Positions 23,490-35,473 of a DNA stretch of 64,000 nt are shown one piece after another. Location: positions 1,467,501 through 1,531,500 of the forward strand of contig QVRM01001782.1 in assembly GCA_003439945.1 (NCBI GenBank). Reading direction: 5' to 3'. Each line of letters begins with the position of its first letter. Position 1 is the stretch's first letter. The stretch is from Dermanyssus gallinae. Its lineage: Eukaryota; Arthropoda; Arachnida; Mesostigmata; Dermanyssidae. The notes below the pieces were generated by a model, which did no database searches, was not told the DNA's origin, and saw nothing but the letters and a program-made list of their open reading frames with translations. Made by a program: the position numbers and the translations under genes.

Positions 23490-23665
23490 CTTTTCGGGGC
23501 TGACTCTCAGCCAAGATTTAACGTCCATAAGACTGCTTTTCGCATTGCTTCATAGACGGACCCCCATACATACAAATGTGCAACGGTGGGGCTCGAACCC
23601 GCGCACCTATGTGTCTCCTCCGGTCGCGAGGCGCAGACGCATGCCACCACGCCACCGGGCTCGAC
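23490..23665 (-). mobile_element. tRNA-derived SINE, copy 3 (reverse), best-preserved promoter boxes
   Basis: Reverse-strand copy of the same family. It has a near-consensus A box TGGCGTGGTGG and a perfect B box GGTTCGAGCCC with 44 bases between them, the body ggtccgtctatgaagcaatg and the end gagtcagccccgaaaag. It is flanked by gactgtgggtggtt (23476-23489) and gactgtaagtggtt (23666-23679), a 14-bp target duplication with two mismatches. Confidence 0.88.
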
Positions 23666-24100
23666 GACTGTAAGTGGTTGTAGAGAATTTAGTGTTCCCA
23701 AATTTTAAAACTATGCTTTATTGGGGTCTCAGTGCTGGATGGTATACCTCTAATCCAACTTCATAGACTTAAGTATGCTTCACACAAGTACAGCTAATTG
23801 TCACACTATTTACGAAGCAATCAAGATAAGTAACGTCGAATATATTTTTCTTAGGCCCTCAGACATTTCTATTTCTGCTATATCTAGGTCGGTTTTAGAA
23901 ACATATATATATATATATATACTAGGTGTTCCTCAATTAAGCACACCTCTTTCAAGTAAAGGTACATTTTGTTACAAAATATTTTCTCTAGTGGAAGAGT
24001 GGAAATGTCTTGTTTACGAGTGAGAGTTTAATGACGATTATTAGTTATATTGTTGTGGGTGGTCGGACATCATTTTACGAAAGGCGCCATTGCAGGTGAG

Positions 24101-24560
24101 CGAGTTATTCGGTAGACAAACCAGAGACCGTTTTGCTTGACAAGAAAATATGAAACAACTTCCTCTGAAAAATACTCATGCTAGCTACAAAAAGGTAACT
24201 AGCCACATTGAGAACAGTTAGAAAAAAATTACAGGGATCATTTTGGCACCATATTGACGGTGCCTTGATTTTTATATGAGTCCAGTAATTCCCTGTCCCC
24301 GATATCGGATTTTTAACGTTGGCGGGGGAACGAGTTATTCGGTAGACAAACCAGAGATCGTTCTGTTTGACATGTAAATATGAAACAATTTCCTCCATAA
24401 AATACTCATGTTAGCTACAAAAAATAACTAGCCACATTAAGAGCAGTTAGAAAGAATTACAGATATCATTTTGGTACCATATTGACGGTGCCTTGATTTT
24501 TTATATGAGTACAGTAATTCCCTGTCTCCGATATCGGACTCTAAACGTTGACAGGAAAGG
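24101..24560. repeat. 230-bp tandem duplication
   Basis: Unit 1 (24101-24330) and unit 2 (24331-24560) both start cgagttattcggtagacaaa and both contain atattgacggtgccttgatt and the end cgatatcgga. By eye they are roughly 90 percent identical. No coding sequence or terminal repeat was recognised. Confidence 0.9.
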
Positions 24561-24656
24561 ATCGTTAGCGGCTTGGGTATGGCCTGTATCTGGGCAATTT
24601 GTATTCTGGTTATTAAACGTGATAGCTTGAAAAGTTCATATGCCAGGGTCTAATCC

Positions 24657-24697
24657 TTGTTAACTGTTCTCAATGTACCTACTTGCCTTTTTGTAGC
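24657..24697 (-). repeat. Inverted partial copy of the 230-bp unit
   Basis: taactgttctcaatgt followed by gcctttttgtagc is the reverse complement, with a few changes, of the interior of the tandem unit (about 24183-24221). The tandem pair and this stub therefore form a large interrupted inverted repeat. Confidence 0.7.
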
Positions 24698-24938
24698 CTT
24701 TTTAGACAAAGCGGATTTTTCTGCCATATACGACGATATATATATATATATATATAGATATATATATCGCGCAAAACTACTGTCGCAAATTCTGCGTGCT
24801 AAAGACAGCCCACGATATGCCACCCTCATCTATCTGGATATACTGTCTGTAGCAGTGTTACAAGTACTACATAATGCAACTGGATACCCAGTCTCCAGTA
24901 AATATCACGGCTAGTCTGAAGTGCAAGTGCAACTTTGG

Positions 24939-24974
<36 letters not shown>

Positions 24975-24977
<3 letters not shown>

Positions 24978-27900
24978 CATAAGGTATCATAGCGACTACA
25001 ATATCAGGAAAAAATCAACCAATAACAGTAACTTTCTAACAACAACAGTGACAACGGCAAAGGCAGGGCACAACAGCAAGAACAACAACACCTAGTAACA
25101 ATAGCGGCTCCTACTCTAGTGTTGACGGTGGTGGTGATGCTGCTGATGGCGACAGCAACAACAGATAGCAGGCTCGTCGTAGTATCAGCGCTACATACGA
25201 CGACCTATCATTGTGATATCTGCATGCATGGACGCTGATGAATTCTGGGTGAGCATGGCGTGAGTGAGTATGTGCGTGCAAAGTGGTAGCAACGTGCATT
25301 CACACACGCGCCCGATGAATGTGTAGGGCGCTTGCATGAATTTGTTCACACAAAGATTTGTGTTGTGCCGCCAGTGGGGACGACTCGACAGCGTCGCCTT
25401 CGTCGTCCCACCATCATCGTCGTCGTCGTCGTCGTCATGGATGCTTCTCAAGTCGTCAGTAGTCGGACAACCGGCATACGAGTGTATGATGAGGCAATGA
25501 ATGAGGCGGCTAGACAACAACGACAACCAACAACGACCAACAACAACAACCAGCAACAACAGACAGGCCGTCATCATTGCCCCTGCTCCCTCTGGCCCCC
25601 GTGGAAGGAATCCGCCAGCCCCGAGAGAGAGAGAGAGATCGAGGAAGAAAGGATGGTGAGCGGCGTCTTAACGTAACGATGATGGCAACTGAGGCAGCGG
25701 TAATGGTGGTGGTGGTGGTGGTGGTGGCGGCAGCGGCGACGACGACGACGACGCAGCGCATAAAGTCGATGCTGATTGGTCGACGATGCCGGCGCCGAAG
25801 GCGGGACTTTCGGCGAGATCCCGCCCTCCAGAGCTTCCAATCTTTTGAGTGCGGGGCTGTAGCGGGGACGGGCGCCGCGGCTGTCGCTATGGAGACTGAC
25901 GGCCGTCGACTATGGTAGCAGCCGCTCCCGTAGCAGCGAGCAGCGGCCCGGTGAACGAACAGAATCGGAACGGCTGTGATGATGAAGGTGGATGATACGC
26001 CGGATACGCCGGACAACAACAACAACACTACCGCCGCTGCCGCCGCCGCCGCGGCAACAAGAGAAAGAAAAGACACCAATGACGAACTAAGCCAATCGCC
26101 GGCAGGCCGACCCAACCAACCAACAAACCGGGGGCTCTCTCTTTCTCTTCGTCTTTCTCTGTGTGTGTGTTTCTCACTGGGTCGGTGTGAATCGATCCCT
26201 CGGTGACCACTGATCGACCGGATCTCGTAGGGCATTTCTCTCTCTCTCGCTCTCCCTCTGTATCTCTCTCGATCGCCCTCACTACTTCACTACCTCACAT
26301 TCTCTCTCTCTCTCTCCCCCCCCTTTCATTCTCTGACGGTCTTTCGTATTCGCCCTGAGTCGCCCTGAGCAAATCTCGCTGCTCTCATCTCGCCACCCAA
26401 TCTCGTTCTGGGTCGGACGGTCGCCAGAACTCCCTCCTCTTCTTATTCACTCACAACACCCATCAGCGACGACGATGACGACGACGACTCACTACTGAGT
26501 GAGGCTCACTGAGGTGCGGGTGTGTAGCTGATAATCATTGTCATTACTCGACCTTCCAGTGTGCGGTCTTTAGATTGCGTGCGTTGTGGGCTGCCACACT
26601 GAACGCCGAAGTTCGAAGATCGTCCGTCCGGCCGTTCGTTGTTCTGAGCGGCGTTCTCAGGCTAACGAGAGTTCGGCGGGCGGCATCTCCGTGCTCTTCT
26701 CGAACTCGTTCTCGGTGGCATGTTTGTTTTGCGCTCACACTTGGCACGATTTGTCGGCATATATCGGATGATGATCATGTGTCTGCAGTCGCCGCCACGA
26801 TAGCACATCTTCTGGCCGTGACAATCACCACGCGAGAAACCACCGCGTAATTTATCCGTATTATCCGCGTAATTCAACTGGTTCACGTGGATCGTGGTGT
26901 TTGCGTTGTTGTGTGAACTGGTGCACATTGACGCGCGTTCGCTTAGGCTGCACTTAAGCGGGCTCCTGCACGTCTCACTCGCCGCTCGGTGATCTCACAG
27001 AACTACTGAGACCCCACTACGAGAGCAGTGCTTGCGTATCTTGTTTTTGTTTTGGTTTGCACGGCTTTCGTCGTGTACGGCCAACGGCCAGCAATGTGTT
27101 TGTTCTAGACCGATGCTACAATGCATCTGATATGTGGCGTTCGTCCGACGGTATTTTCTCATCCCCGGCGACAGGTCGGCAAAGTTGAACATCGCCAATT
27201 CCGTAAAACAGCGTCATTGCTGCTATCATCAGCATCTCATCCAGTACCATCGTCAACAACAACAACAACAACAGTAAAAAGAGCAATAACAACAACGACA
27301 AGACCGATAACGACATATGTTCACAATACAAATCAAAAGCATCGCCAGTGAAGAAAGCCTCTTGTTGCAGCCTTGTCCTGCCGATCCTGCCGATAATGCA
27401 GCGTGTCGCCACATCGTTCGTGCGTGACACCAGTATCTGCGTACCACCGTTACGTCGCCTGTCAATTGTGTAGATGCGTTCTGTGATCTTCAGATCGTTG
27501 AGATTTTAAATCGACATTGCGGGTATATCGGGTCGTGTGTTCTACGGTGGCGACGTACTCGCAAATGTCCGTGCTTGTCTGTCTGCCTACCTGACTGTGT
27601 CGGTATCGGTGTGTATGTGTGAATGAATTAGTGCGCGTGCCGAAATGTCAACGCATGTGAGCTTATGTGTAGTACACTGTGGAATAACCGCCGATTGCAG
27701 ACGATGGTGATGACGACGACGACGACGACTTTTACCATAAGCACCACCACCAGCAGCCCAAAGAAACTCGAACGTGGATTCTCTGCAGCTATCAGCTGAT
27801 CTCGTTCTCAGTTCAGCGGTCTCACTGCACTTCGGTGATGAAGCTACTGGTGGCAAAGCAGCTGCTAATCGCCGGAATTGGAAATCGCCGTTGCTCTACG

Positions 27901-28662
27901 TCGAAACGAAGACCCTGTCATGCAAATGGGCCTTTAACGGGCCGAGCGTGCGACGCGTCGTTAACTGTTGCTGTTGCTGCTTCTGCTGTCGTCGGCTGCA
28001 CTCGCAAAACTCGTGAAACTTATTGCCATGTTGCTGAGCAGCCACTCGACTATCGCCAACCGCGCCAATGACATGATGTCAATGACACTTGAGCGTACCG
28101 AGTAGGACAGGTAGAGCAGGATCAGTCCGGCAACAGCTGGCTAGTTACGCCGCCGACTCCAGATAGAGATAAACGAATTGTCGGCGGACTCCGAGTCCAC
28201 GGCAATCATTCTACCTATACAGTCGGCATTGTTACTACCATTGTGGCTGCTGCTGCTGGGCTTATCATACTTCATCACCACCACCATCGTCATCACTAGC
28301 ACCATTATCATCAGCAGCAGCAGCATCATACTTCACCCTGTTCTCGCTGTCGGGTGGTGCTCTTGCTGAACAGCTCTTGCGGCAGTGTTGACAGCCGCGC
28401 GATTTCCTCCCTCCTAAAAGCAGCGATCGCGCGGTCCCGACCTATTGCTGTTGCTGCTGCTGTTCTGGCCGCTATTCTGAACGTTTGCCGACCGTGGGTC
28501 GTGTTTGTCGTTCTTGGAGCTGGTTGTTGGTGGTCTCGGGTGATCTTTTGATCTGGGCGGACGTTGAACGTTACGGTTGGAGAGTGCAGGTGTTGAGTTC
28601 GTGAGTTTGTGAGTTCGTCAGGTGGGTCCGGTGAGACACCGGCAGTTTCTGTACCGGCAAGC
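24975..28662 (+). promoter_or_regulatory. Likely hedgehog 5' region (promoter/5' UTR), position not resolved
   Basis: Compared with the intergenic DNA to the left, this stretch loses the (TA)n tracts and becomes richer in G+C, with (GAC)n/(GTC)n, GAGAGA (25623-25638) and CT-rich tracts (26150-26340, including C10 at 26314-26323). That is the character of a promoter-proximal region. In the hedgehog frame a stop at 28594-28596 precedes the start codon, so the coding region does not extend upstream within the same exon. No TATA box or initiator could be assigned. Open frames here are low-complexity and not gene-like. Confidence 0.3.
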
Positions 28663-28989
28663 ATGTCTGTGCTACCGGCGACGCCGAGGACGCTCTGCGT
28701 CGTCACGGTGACAATCGTCACCACGATCGTAATGCTGGCCAGTCACGCAACGGAGGCCTGCGTGCCCGGCCGGTCCGGCTATCGGCGGCGAGCTCCGCGA
28801 CGCCTCACGCCGCTCGTCATCAAGCAGTACGTGCCAAATACGGCCGAACAGAACGAGCTCGCCGCTGGTGCGGCGGCCGGCGCCATCTCGCGCGCCTCGA
28901 TCAAGTTCCGCAAGCTCGTGCCAAACTACAACGGCGACATTCGTTTCCTCGACGACGAGGGCACCGGCGCCGACCGCATTATGAGCCAG
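28663..28989 (+). CDS. hh: hh exon 1: signal peptide and first half of the signalling domain
   Basis: Start chosen at the first ATG after the in-frame stop at 28594. A hydrophobic signal segment (LCVVTVTIVTTIVMLA) precedes ACVPGRSG, where Cys33 corresponds to the palmitoylated Cys of CGPGR in other Hedgehogs. It continues PRRLTPLVIKQYVPNTAEQN, FRKLVPNYNGDIRFLDDEG and TGADRIMSQ, ending exactly at the conserved exon boundary with donor GTAGGC at 28990, phase 0. Confidence 0.96.
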
Positions 28990-29039
28990 GTAGGCATTAG
29001 TAGCACCTGCACGCATTGACAGCCATTGATACAGTGATT

Positions 29040-29275
29040 GGTAGACATATATAGATAGATAGGTTGATTGATTGATTGATTGATGGTATACCGCTGAGGG
29101 TCAGCGGCCATGCTGCTGCTGCTGCCACAAGGACAGTTTGGGAAACCCTAGATATCTCAACATGTCCGGCCGCCCTCCGGTGCATTGACGTTATGCCTGC
29201 ACGGCGGTTCCAAGCCCGTAGAGGACGGAGGATAATCACCTCCTAAAAAATGTTTAAGGTTGATTGATGGATAGA
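29040..29275. mobile_element. Possible short interspersed element bounded by TTGA repeats
   Basis: ggttgattgattgatt... ending in gattgatgg at about 29061-29085 and ggttgattgatgg near 29257-29272 bracket about 170 bases of G+C-richer DNA with no coding potential. LINE/SINE tails made of TTGA/TGAT units are known in chelicerates. No internal promoter or coding motif confirms the class, so this may be chance. Confidence 0.3.
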
Positions 29276-29832
29276 TGGCAGGTTACAAGAAGAGGGGAAC
29301 GTCGTACAGACGGATGCATACTGGTTGGATAGAGAGAATGTTTTCTGACCTTTCCACCGGCGGGAAGTGTATTTTGTTAGTGAAACGCACTTTAAAATTG
29401 CACTTGTGTGTAGTAACATGGATGTGTGAGCAAGATAGCAATCATATGTGGAATATACATCTACTATCTGTGTAGAGAGAGAATTGCATTTATATATATT
29501 ATATAATATATATATATATATTAGTTTTAGTTGCGTACAAGAACGACATTAATTACCTCGTCAGTAGGAATTCTGCATCTGTAGATGAAATGTTGCAATT
29601 GCCTGTATGTATTTGTGAAGTCGACATTTAAATATTTTAATTGCGTTTTTTAAGAAGTGTAAATTAAATGCCTTAAAAACGTAATGCATAAGAATACTGC
29701 CGTCTAATATTTTAAGTATATATATACGAGTCTATCTGCGACTCGTCGGAACATTAATAATGTATTAATGCACTCATACCTAAGACTTGGTTCCTACATT
29801 ATTCGTGTTGTATACCCGGTTCTATTTCATCG

Positions 29833-29833
<1 letters not shown>

Positions 29834-29873
<40 letters not shown>
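29834..29873. repeat. (TA)n microsatellite
   Basis: About 40 bases of pure TA in hh intron 1. Confidence 0.95.
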
Positions 29874-29876
<3 letters not shown>

Positions 29877-30635
29877 GGTACAACATTGCAAAGCAATTGG
29901 GAAAATATGAGTGGTTCTTAATATTATTGCTATGAATTGAAGTGGCGACGACGCTTTCCAAATCGTTCCTAAAAAAGGCATATAGTTAACGGTTTTATTC
30001 CAACTTACATGATCATTGTTACTTTGATTTTTATCATTATATATTATAATGTTCAGTTATTACAATTGTGCTTGCGGTATGAACATTTGAGCCAGATTGG
30101 TCATCTCTCTGTGCTCGCTTCCGGTCAAATTATTATATTTCAAGTAAAACAATTGTCAGGTGTGAACGTGCGCTAGAATGATCATCTTCCGTGCGCTGAG
30201 CCCATGGCGCCCACAGTAGAAGCTGGGTTCCGGTTCTTGTAGACAGCCAAAAACGTCATCTGCCCGACAATGGGATGATTGTTGTGACTATAACTACTCC
30301 TCAAATACCATCGATGCGAATGGATGTTTTTGTTTTGATGACCTCCCCCCCCCCCCCCCCATTCACATTGCTACTCGAACTACTGCAACGAGTACCGGCG
30401 CTCTGATTAATGCAACGCTACTTGAATCGGCCTAGCGCTGGTGATCCGGTGATGATGACGGGTGACCTTTTCGGCGAACAATCATTTTCTTTCGTCATGA
30501 TGATTTCTCATCGTTTCGATGACGATTAGCATCGCTACACCCACCAATCTCGAGCTCGTTCGCTTGAGCGGCAGGGGCGTGACCTCAAGCAGTTGTAAGC
30601 AAATTACACCCATTGTGGCGCGGCCAGAGGGTGAC

Positions 30636-30655
30636 GGGGGGGGGGGGGGGGGGGG
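30636..30655. repeat. Poly-G run (G20)
   Basis: Twenty consecutive G on the + strand, 275 bases downstream of a C16 run (30345-30360). Opposed C and G runs could pair or form quadruplex structures. Confidence 0.95.
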
Positions 30656-32783
30656 AGAGGATGGGGTTGCATCGTCTTTATAGCCGACATGCCCTCTCAA
30701 ATTGGCACACTCGGCAATTCAGGCTACAGGTAGGCAGACGAGCGAAGCAGAAACGAGGCAGCCGGCGAGCAGACAACAACAACAACAGCAACAACACCGG
30801 GGGCGGAAGAGGGGGGACACCGTCCGTCTTCTTCCGGGAACCTCAGCAGAAGAGAAAGGGAGGAGTTCAAGCAAGGCAGTTTGTGCTTGCGCGGCTCGTC
30901 TCTACGTACTCCACACCACGAGCATTGTTTCTTCTTCTCGCATCTCACCACCGATGTGGTTGGTGAGCGACCGACGATCGAGAGCCGAGGTGGGGTGCGT
31001 ATTGCTGTTGCTGCTCTTGCTGCTGCTGCCGCAACTACTGTTACTGACCGAATACTGAGCACTGTCGGTTTGCTCGCAGGCAAATCGGCCAGTTGGTCGA
31101 CCGGTAGGTAATCATAACACTTTGCTGAATTGCTGCCTCTGCCGTCTGACTGCAGCAGGCACACAGGCTGCGTGGGTGCGTGTGTGTGTGGTTATGATCG
31201 GGGGCTGTGCGGGGGTTATGTGTGTATCGGGTGTCTCCTCCTGTAGCGCAATCAATCAACCAACCAATCTACCACCTATCGAGCAATGAATGAATGAATG
31301 CATGAATGGATACGTCATGCACGACTACTACGAGGTGAAGCGGGATGAGTGCCGATTTCTGTCGAAGTGTTTGTTTTATCTACACACACTATCTTCGAGT
31401 TTTTTGCTTGCTTGCTTTGTCTCCATTTCTCTCTTTCAGTCTGCTTTCCTCTCTCCCTTCACCTCTCTTCGTCTCTGTCTTCACCTCTCTTCCTCTCTAT
31501 TTCGCGTTCTTTGTCTTCTCTAGTCTCTGCGCTGCGTGCGCCTCAGCATAAACGATAGCGTTCATTATCGCTTTCGCCTGCTGATAGGTGTACTTTATCT
31601 CTTCCTGTTACTTGTTCCCCTCCCCCTCTCTCTAACCCGTGCTCTCTCTCTGTCGTAGCCTCTTCTTTGTCGAGTGCGAGCGTCAATGAGTGAGCCTCAC
31701 TAGTTCACGTGTAAATTGCGGTCGTCCGTTGAGTCCACCAGCTCCTACATCGCCTCAACCTTATCATCCCTTATCCGCCTCCCACCCCCGAACGTCAAAC
31801 GATACTCGGTCCATCCCATAACACCTACCTACTTAGCCATATACGTACCGCGCGCGCCAGTGGCCAATCACTTATCGTGACCACGACTCATAACAACAAC
31901 AATGAGGATTGCGATAATCACGATGATGATGATGATGGTGATGTTTAGGGTGTCCCGTCGGTTGTTGCAGCGAACTTTGACTACCTGCACAGATAGGCGA
32001 GCCAGTAGGAGTAGATCTCCGCCCTCCACTTCTGCTCCTCTTCTAGCCGCTCGCTGTGGCTTTTGCAGAACTACCTGCTCATCGATGATTCTTGTGGTAG
32101 ATCTGCGATCTTCAGACGATGTGATTCCTTCGCCCCGCGGTCTCTCGTTATCGCGGCAAATTCCCTTGCGTCTATGTCGTCGCCCTTGCCGGCCCCCGTA
32201 CGCACTGTGAAGACGAAAAGACGCAAAGCTGTTTCTTCCTGCTGTGTGAAACTAACTAGGAAGAAACAAAGTGTTCTCATGATAGGTGCACCAACTTGCG
32301 TCTTCTCCCCCTTCCCTGCGGCCTGTTGTTGTCGTTGTTGCTGCCGCTGTTGATATTGGTATGATTGTTCTTCTCTGTTGTTCAGCTTCTGCTTCTACGT
32401 ATTTATCCTACTACTACTGCAGTAGCTAACGATTAAGGCGATAGCTCGAAACAATTAGCAATTAAAAGCCTACAAACTGCTGTGAAAGCAATCAGTAGAA
32501 ATGGAGAAAGAAAGAGAGAAAATGCGATGTAGGAGATTGGGAGACAGCGACAAAGCGCGCCGAAAAACGAACGGAAGTTCGGCACGGTCGTTGAATTGAA
32601 ATAAAGGGTAAATAACGTTGAATTGAAAAAAAGTCTCCACGCCTGAGCTCTCCCCCCCCCACTGCTTTGCAGAACAGATTTTTGTACCGGGTATTTAGCT
32701 AACTCTATCTACATTTGATCCACTCATACTGCTTCAAGTTCTAAATTAGCTCTCTATCACGAAACAGTAAGGCCAATGTAACT

Positions 32784-32784
<1 letters not shown>

Positions 32785-32818
<34 letters not shown>

Positions 32819-32897
32819 GCTTTTTTTATTAGAGCAACAGGTACGACAAGCACGGACGCGTCTGCAAAGGTACTGCTCTTCTAGTTGGTTCCTCATT

Positions 32898-32944
<47 letters not shown>
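32785..32944. repeat. Two (TA)n tracts flanking a short spacer
   Basis: (TA)n at 32785-32818 and 32900-32944, followed by an AGAGAG tract. Confidence 0.95.
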
Positions 32945-32947
<3 letters not shown>

Positions 32948-33442
32948 AAGAGAGAGAGAGACTACGTGGTATTTGTGAAAGTGCTCGACGATGATCGAGA
33001 AAACAAAGAACAATATAATAAAAATAAAATAAGAATCATGCCTACGCCGGCGTCGTCGCTCTGGACATAGCCGTCCGTCCGTCCGTTATACACCGCTTTA
33101 CATCCACCGTACGTCTCGGCCGTAGGGCGGCCGTTGCAGGTTTACGTTACTGACTACGAACGCACACGTTGGCATCATATCTCTGTGGAAGTCTCAGTCG
33201 TCGTCGTCCTCGGCGTTGTTATTATTGTTTTTGTTATTATTATTATTATTATTGTCGTCATCTTTCTGTATGACGAAGAGGAATTGAAGGCGACCGGGTG
33301 GACAGGCGTAACTATGGTGATGAGAATGAGGATCATATCGATGACCCTGACGTCGCCCGGGACGCCAATCGCAACAACAACAACAACCACTACGGGGGTT
33401 ACCCGTTGCCGGACGAGTTCGAGTATACCCCCCACATATCCG

Positions 33443-33461
33443 CCCCCCCCCCCCCCCCCCC
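33443..33461. repeat. Poly-C run (C19)
   Basis: Nineteen consecutive C within hh intron 1. Confidence 0.95.
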
Positions 33462-33859
33462 TGTGACAATAACGACGAGACGCTGGAGACGCCGCAGTTT
33501 TGGTTCTGGTTCGGCCGCTGTCTCTGACATGAATCCTCTTTCTGAACGCGGTTCGTGCAGCCAGTCAGAGAGAGAGAGAGAGAAAGAGCGCGAGCACGTT
33601 CGTCAGCTCTCAACCAAACAGAGCAATCCTCGTTAGCGCTCGGATTGGGTTCAAAGTGTGTGTCAATATTTGCAAATTGGGGTGCCTCTCATATCAAATA
33701 AAACAATACTAACACACACACACACACAAACAATAACAACAACAATAGAGCCAGCAGCGACACGCAAACACCTACGTCCGTCACTCTGCGGTCCTTCTTC
33801 GGTCCCACACCAAAACACATAGCAACGTATGTACGTCTATACATACAGACCTTATTTAT

Positions 33860-33899
<40 letters not shown>

Positions 33900-35165
33900 C
33901 GTTGACGCCGAAATTGAGGGCATATGTCGACCCCCTGTCGTTCCCTTGATGGAAATATTTCCTACCTACCCACACGTATATATATTTATACTTTTATTAC
34001 TATAATATATAAGTTTTGAAGTTTTCTAAATTCAATCCAAGGAACAACGGGCAATTACTGGCGGCAAAGCTCAACGTTCGTCTGCAGGCGAATCCACGGG
34101 TGCGAACATACCTTGCCCGACTTTCACGCGTTCCACCAAGACCAAGCTATCACAAAAAAGGCGCCAAACCGCAAACGAACGTGGTGCCACCCTTCGGTAG
34201 ATGTAGTACAGGACTTTAGTTCTAGTAACAACAACCAGGACGACGATGTGCGTCGTAAATGCGATAATCCTTTTACCGTAAGTTGTCGTCATTCCTATAA
34301 GAATGGTTGGTCCTAAGAACAACTTTGCTATGATCAAGCTCTTATTGCCAAGCTAGTGGACTCGTTACACATACAGTATAGTATTTGTCATTTTATCATT
34401 GGTCAGCGGGAAAAACAATCCATCACAGAAGTCATCAACAAACAGCGTCGAGCATATAAAAGTGTTGAGCATACAGAAATCGACTCATCCTCCATGCATT
34501 CGTGCGTGCGTGTTGTAATGCCACATCGCTAACATGAAACACCACGCATTGATTGGTACAATTGGGCTGCACGCTACTGTCGCCTAAACCCATCAGAGAG
34601 GAGCTTCTGGCTCGACGAATTGTTCTGTATACGTATATTGAATGGCAAGCGCTGTTTCTTTCTATTTAATTATCATCTCTTTTTAATAATGACCCGAAAT
34701 GATCCGGTCTTCGCAGACTTCGGAGGAGCTATAAAGCTAGAGAGAACCTGGCAAGTGAATTCGCAGCTTTTGACACGCGTCACCCCAGACACAGTAAGAC
34801 GAAAGGTATTACGAAGCATTACGAGACGTCGTCAAGTGGAAAGCGACCCGCGGCGGCTCCAGCACCACCACGACGACCACCGGTGGGCGCTGTACTCACC
34901 AATCTCACCAATCCTCGATTCTTAAGCTGTCTGTCGCTGATTGTCGGTGGCGATTGTGCGCGCTGTTAACACGTCTGCCTCCTATAGCACGTCCTCCACA
35001 GAAGAAGAACCTTCTGCTAGTGAGCTATCTGGCTGACGACAGGTTCTCAGGGCTGTTGCCGCTGCCGCTTCATCATCACCATCATTATCTCTCAGCTGCC
35101 CGTGAGTATGGATAGCTGACTGTCTCAGGAGTCATCAACACATCTCAAGAGAGGAAGAGCGCACG

Positions 35166-35220
<55 letters not shown>

Positions 35221-35424
35221 GACGGCAAAGTTAAGAGACAATGAGGCGATGATGTGCGGACGAGAGGCGAACGAAATCACAGGAGGAGCAACTAAATAAA
35301 CACACTTGTACTCTGTGTGGATGTATATATGTTTGTTTGTATGTACGTATGTATGCATGTATATATGTGTTTGTGTGTATACCACGTGTTTAACGGCGCG
35401 GCCCGGCGTGTTTTGATCGATAAA

Positions 35425-35427
<3 letters not shown>

Positions 35428-35473
<46 letters not shown>
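35428..35473. repeat. (AAT)n microsatellite
   Basis: About fifteen nearly perfect AAT units in hh intron 1. Confidence 0.95.

Noticed and set aside
23490..23665. Functional tRNA gene
   Set aside because: Same promoter boxes occur in three copies with a shared 3' body and target duplications, which identifies a SINE.
24101..24560. CRISPR-like direct repeats
   Set aside because: Two long adjacent units without spacers in a eukaryotic genome: a tandem duplication.
25510..26235. 241-codon open frame on the - strand upstream of hh
   Set aside because: Ala, Val, Ser and Arg runs from GAC/GCC/GTG repeats, with competing open frames on the + strand. No conserved motif.
28609..28662. Upstream extension of hh from a GTG codon
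   Set aside because: The first ATG in the frame is at 28663 and gives a proper signal peptide. Eukaryotic initiation at GTG is unlikely.
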